DNA of 9,539 nt. It comes from JAXDBW01 sp034678405 (lineage in GTDB: Bacteria; Patescibacteriota; Patescibacteriia; UBA10025; JAHIVO01). The notes below the pieces were generated by a model that ran no database searches, had not been told where the DNA came from, and was given only the letters and a program-made list of their open reading frames with translations. This document shows positions 6,506-9,539 of the stretch, piece by piece. Each line of letters begins with the position of its first letter. The first letter of the stretch is position 1. Location of the stretch: positions 1 through 9,539 of the forward strand of contig JAXDBW010000026.1 in the NCBI GenBank assembly GCA_034678405.1, in the 5' to 3' direction. The position numbers were made by a program, and so were the translations under genes.

Positions 6506-8218
6506 CTACCGCTCAATTAGTTTAAATAGACGCTTAAAGAAATTTTCTACAGTTATTGAGTCTTTGGTGAATGTAATATTTATTTCTTTAATATAGAGTG
6601 TCCTGTCATTTTCATGTAACCCCGGCATGGAAATTATGAAGCGCGCCTCAGGCGAATTCTGATTGCCCATATATAATTTTGGTACTTCAAATGATCCGTG
6701 CGCAACATACCAACCGTTTTCTTCTTTCTTTTCCGGATACTGGGCAATAATATAGTTATATGTATCGACATCTCCGACAGATTCAAGGTCTGACGCAAAA
6801 GCGCTGCTCGGATTAAAAAAATTACTTTGTGAATAGGAAAATATCCCATCGCCCTCTATATACACATCATTTTGAGGAATTTTGACCTCTGAGATACCAG
6901 ATAAATCGTCAACTCTAATAAGTTCATGAGTTGCTGTGATAGCATATGCTTTGCCATTTACAAATACTGACTGCAGACCATTGTCATGGGCTGTGCGGAA
7001 TCGTATCTGAGTGCTATCAGTATAGAGAGTGGTTCCGGAAAATGATTTTTTTTGTAAAACACTCTCATATTCTTGGTTATCCGTGAGATATACGTGCTGC
7101 CGAAAAGAAAAGTACGACTGGGTTGACTCAATTTTTTTTATCATTACATCATCATCGGCAATATCGACTTGTACTGAGTATACCCCAAATGGCAAATCGT
7201 CGAGCCGAACCTCGGCCACGCGCTCTGGAGTTACTTCGCCATTAGCAATCTCTACCCCATCGTCACCACTCACCTGTTCGTGAATAATCCCCCCGACACT
7301 ATTATATACAGTTATATGTACATCGTCGGCACCATCATGTCGATTGAGATCTTGAAGTGTTAATCTATAGTATAATTCCTCATCAGGGCCAATGTATGTA
7401 TACCAGGCATGTGAACCTCGAATACTACTTGATACCATACGGAGACTACTATCTTTGTGGTAACCCGGTAACTCCCAAATGCTACTCAAATCATATTTAT
7501 AATTAGCAATCTGAGAAAAACTTGGTGGGTTCACCAAAAAACTATTAACGGAATCATATGCTGGAGTGAATGCCGGAACTAACACATCGGCTTGTTCTTT
7601 ATCAAACCGTTGGTTTATTAGCGCCTTTTCGGCATTATACTCTTCTGCGAGTCGGCCTGTCAGCAGCTCAGTTTCATTCCCATATTTTTTTTCAAGGTTT
7701 ACAAGCCATTTATCTCGCTCTTGCTCTACCGTCGAGACCGCATCATAATACTTAGTATTTTTTTGATACAGTACAGTGTCCCCCTCTCTGATCTGTAGCC
7801 AATATGGTCCAAGATTTTCTAAGGTTGGTTCGTGGTATGCGAGATCAGTGTATACATACCCATCGTTTGACTGACGGATACCGAGCCGCAACTCAGGTTG
7901 AGTATCAGGGTTGCGATATGTTACTTGAACGTTTACCTTGGGGAACGGTCGCGGGGTTTTGACAGTAAAATATACTGGAGACTCAGTTATAAGTTGAAAT
8001 GCATCTCCTGTATCAGGCTCGGTGCCTATAAACTGATACGGTTCTTTTGTTGCAAAGTTGCTGACTAATGCATTTTCTTGTCCTGGAACAAAATGCACCG
8101 TGAACGTTCCTCCAGGAACAAAATTTCTATTCAATAACCATCCAAGAAATAGTAAAGGAACTACCCAGACAATTACTCGGATACCAAACGTAAATTTTTT
8201 TTGTATTTGTATGTTCAT
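6506..8218 (-). CDS. Membrane-anchored extracytoplasmic protein of unknown function (570 aa)
   Basis: I do not recognise a family. The N-terminus is a short basic cytoplasmic stub followed by one hydrophobic segment (residues about 11-29, VIVWVVPLLFLGWLL) with no evident cleavage site, so it is probably an uncleaved anchor with the rest outside. Residues about 35-150 look like a beta-rich domain. Residues about 160-210 are highly charged and helix-prone (many E, K, Q), probably a coiled coil. Residues about 240-550 are again beta-rich with many aromatic and Asp residues (for example DDLPFGVYSVQVDIADDD), suggestive of carbohydrate-binding or Ig-like sandwiches. The C-terminus is an amphipathic basic helix (FFKRLFKLIER) that could touch a membrane. 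It lies between a GT-C-like protein and a small membrane protein, so a role in exporting or assembling a surface glycan is inferred. It carries four A8 tracts at Lys-Lys codons. The stop is TAG. Confidence 0.8.
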   Translation of the reverse strand: MNIQIQKKFTFGIRVIVWVVPLLFLGWLLNRNFVPGGTFTVHFVPGQENALVSNFATKEPYQFIGTEPDTGDAFQLITESPVYFTVKTPRPFPKVNVQVTYRNPDTQPELRLGIRQSNDGYVYTDLAYHEPTLENLGPYWLQIREGDTVLYQKNTKYYDAVSTVEQERDKWLVNLEKKYGNETELLTGRLAEEYNAEKALINQRFDKEQADVLVPAFTPAYDSVNSFLVNPPSFSQIANYKYDLSSIWELPGYHKDSSLRMVSSSIRGSHAWYTYIGPDEELYYRLTLQDLNRHDGADDVHITVYNSVGGIIHEQVSGDDGVEIANGEVTPERVAEVRLDDLPFGVYSVQVDIADDDVMIKKIESTQSYFSFRQHVYLTDNQEYESVLQKKSFSGTTLYTDSTQIRFRTAHDNGLQSVFVNGKAYAITATHELIRVDDLSGISEVKIPQNDVYIEGDGIFSYSQSNFFNPSSAFASDLESVGDVDTYNYIIAQYPEKKEENGWYVAHGSFEVPKLYMGNQNSPEARFIISMPGLHENDRTLYIKEINITFTKDSITVENFFKRLFKLIER

Positions 8219-8269
8219 TACATTGATATGATACTCAGATGCCCAGTTTTTACACAGATATAAGACTAG
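8219..8269. other. 51-base gap, the only sizeable non-coding stretch
   Basis: This gap separates the membrane glycosyltransferase stop from the ATG of the 570-residue gene. It is AT-rich. No convincing hairpin plus T tract, no strong Shine-Dalgarno and no good -35/-10 pair is visible. A TATCAT hexamer at 8228-8233 (minus strand) is too close to the ATG, and its -35 partner is poor. Confidence 0.5.
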
Positions 8270-9539
8270 TTATTGTGTGGAGATTTCTACAACTGTCAAA
8301 TTCGATCCAAGAGTTAGCGGCGTCCCTAATGAGAACGAAAACTGATTATATTGCTGCTGAAGCGTCTCAAATGATTCACCGGGATGAAGCAAATAATAAA
8401 CCGAATATTTTTGTGACAACGTCCTCAATGCTACCACGTGTGATGTGCGCTGTAAATCTGGCGTTGCTAGTACTGAAATATCAGGATAAATAAATTTATC
8501 AGATGAACCGGCAATAACTATCGCCGGTCGATGTACCACATCCCTGAGTGTAGCTTGATATTGACGATACTCCTCAACGTTCTGTTGTATTGCAACTAGG
8601 CCTTGTGTTTTATCAAACAGTACACTATGCACACTTGCAATAACGAATAATGCCACGGCAGCATAGAAAGCTATCGTGCCTATCTGCCGTGAAAATAGTT
8701 TTCGGGTAATAGCGTACACTCCTGTAATCCAAAACGGCACGCCAAATAAAAATAATGGGAGCCAATATCTAATATATGAAGATCCTACTAATAATACCTC
8801 GGGATCATCATGCTCACTAAATGAGTAAGCACCATAATAAAGTATTAGCCACGCCACAATACAGCAGAACAAAAACAAATATATTCTTTCAGCCGCGGAA
8901 ACTGATTCTTGTTTTGCGGATATTAATCCCCACCGATGTAAATAACCCCATAGCAACCGTTTGATATAAGTTAGGACACCAAATATGACAAAGATTGAGT
9001 ACCATGGGAAAAAGCCAATGAGATAAGTACGTGCCGCAACCCATGACTGATGTAGGTGAATGCCAAAGGGAAAGATATATTTCGTCACTCCTGAAAGCCA
9101 GTGAGAGGCCCCTCCTTCGCCAGCATTAGCTGTGACCGTGTCTTTTGCAACTGTATATGAGAATGTAAAGGGTGAGCCATAAGTAGCATCATTAGCAATC
9201 ATAAGCGGTGCAAAACCAATGCACAGACCAAGTAACACCGCCAGATATAAACGGTAGTATTTACGAGCCGGATAAAGCAATAGTAATACTGCCAGAATTA
9301 TAAAAAGAACCCATATTGTTTCTGACAGTCGAACAAATAAACTGAGGCTCGTGAGCACCCCTACTCCCACCATCGTCAGATAACGTACTCGCGGCTGCAT
9401 ATTACGAGCCAATACCAAAGCTGCAATTGCTATCACGAGCAAACTAAGAAAAAGCATATTATGAAACATGCTTCGACTGGAAAAATACCAGAGCGGCGCG
9501 CATACATATGAGAGCAGAGAAGCAAAGAATGCTATTTTT
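8270..9539 (-). CDS. Multi-spanning membrane protein, probable GT-C (GT39/PMT-like) glycosyltransferase, 5'-partial
   Basis: The frame stays open to the right edge, so the N-terminus is missing and 422 residues are visible. The Met at 9469 is probably internal, because 23 sense codons precede it and already form a hydrophobic segment (IAFFASLLSYVCAPLWYF). From that Met there are about eight hydrophobic spans (near 4-21, 31-49, 51-66, 74-92, 157-169, 196-212, 235-256 and 264-282). A soluble tail of roughly 115 residues follows and probably lies outside the membrane. A helix pair with an Arg (LSLFVRLSE) after a short polar turn, and a late RYWLPLF segment, resemble lipid-linked-sugar glycosyltransferases of the GT-C fold. 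The N-terminal acidic catalytic motif would lie outside the window, so activity cannot be verified. A polymerase or other membrane protein of glycan assembly is an alternative. It ends with TAA, 51 bases before the next gene. Confidence 0.6.
   Translation of the reverse strand, partial: KIAFFASLLSYVCAPLWYFSSRSMFHNMLFLSLLVIAIAALVLARNMQPRVRYLTMVGVGVLTSLSLFVRLSETIWVLFIILAVLLLLYPARKYYRLYLAVLLGLCIGFAPLMIANDATYGSPFTFSYTVAKDTVTANAGEGGASHWLSGVTKYIFPFGIHLHQSWVAARTYLIGFFPWYSIFVIFGVLTYIKRLLWGYLHRWGLISAKQESVSAAERIYLFLFCCIVAWLILYYGAYSFSEHDDPEVLLVGSSYIRYWLPLFLFGVPFWITGVYAITRKLFSRQIGTIAFYAAVALFVIASVHSVLFDKTQGLVAIQQNVEEYRQYQATLRDVVHRPAIVIAGSSDKFIYPDISVLATPDLQRTSHVVALRTLSQKYSVYYLLHPGESFETLQQQYNQFSFSLGTPLTLGSNLTVVEISTQ

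Noticed and set aside
8228..8256. Internal promoter in the 51-base gap (TATCAT at 8228-8233).
   Set aside because: The hexamer at -35 distance (TGTGTA) matches poorly and the -10 lies about nine bases from the ATG, so it is not convincing.
1..9539. tRNA or rRNA genes, CRISPR arrays, insertion sequences and attachment sites.
   Set aside because: No cloverleaf-like sequence, regularly spaced repeats, transposase motifs or terminal inverted repeats were seen. The window is almost wholly coding on one strand.

Overview
All nine genes in this window lie on the minus strand and read from right to left. They are packed with gaps of 3-51 bases or short stop/start overlaps (ATGA, TAATG), so the window looks like part of one long polycistronic unit devoted to cell-envelope sugars. 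The right edge cuts into the first gene, and the transcript runs off the left edge.

The window is bacterial. The dTDP-rhamnose set, the short-clade adenosylhomocysteinase, the very tight packing, the scarcity of strong Shine-Dalgarno sites and the unfamiliar envelope proteins would fit an uncultivated lineage such as the Candidate Phyla Radiation (Patescibacteria). That placement is an inference, not something the sequence proves. TAA, TAG and TGA all close genes here, so the code appears standard.

Layout in the order of transcription. (1) 9538-8270: the C-terminal part of a multi-spanning membrane protein resembling GT-C/GT39 glycosyltransferases. (2) 8218-6506: a 570-residue single-anchor extracytoplasmic protein of no recognised family. 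(3) 6502-6092: a small membrane protein with about four spans. (4) 6095-4857: S-adenosylhomocysteine hydrolase. (5) 4857-4423: a single-domain cupin with both metal motifs. (6) 4408-3872: a Nudix hydrolase. (7) 3875-2751: RmlB. (8) 2764-2150: an HD-domain phosphohydrolase. (9) 2153-1311, 1321-761 and 756-79: RmlD, RmlC and RmlA.

Together RmlA, B, D and C make dTDP-L-rhamnose from glucose-1-phosphate and dTTP. The membrane genes upstream are plausible users or assemblers of the resulting surface glycan. The cupin, Nudix, HD and SAHH genes are accessory enzymes, possibly for a modified or methylated sugar or for nucleotide clean-up, although no methyltransferase is visible.

The most striking sequence-level signal is in rmlA. 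It ends at an in-frame TAA after residue 225, yet the same frame continues for 16 more codons that read like the family's normal C-terminal helix, up to a second TAA at 28-30.
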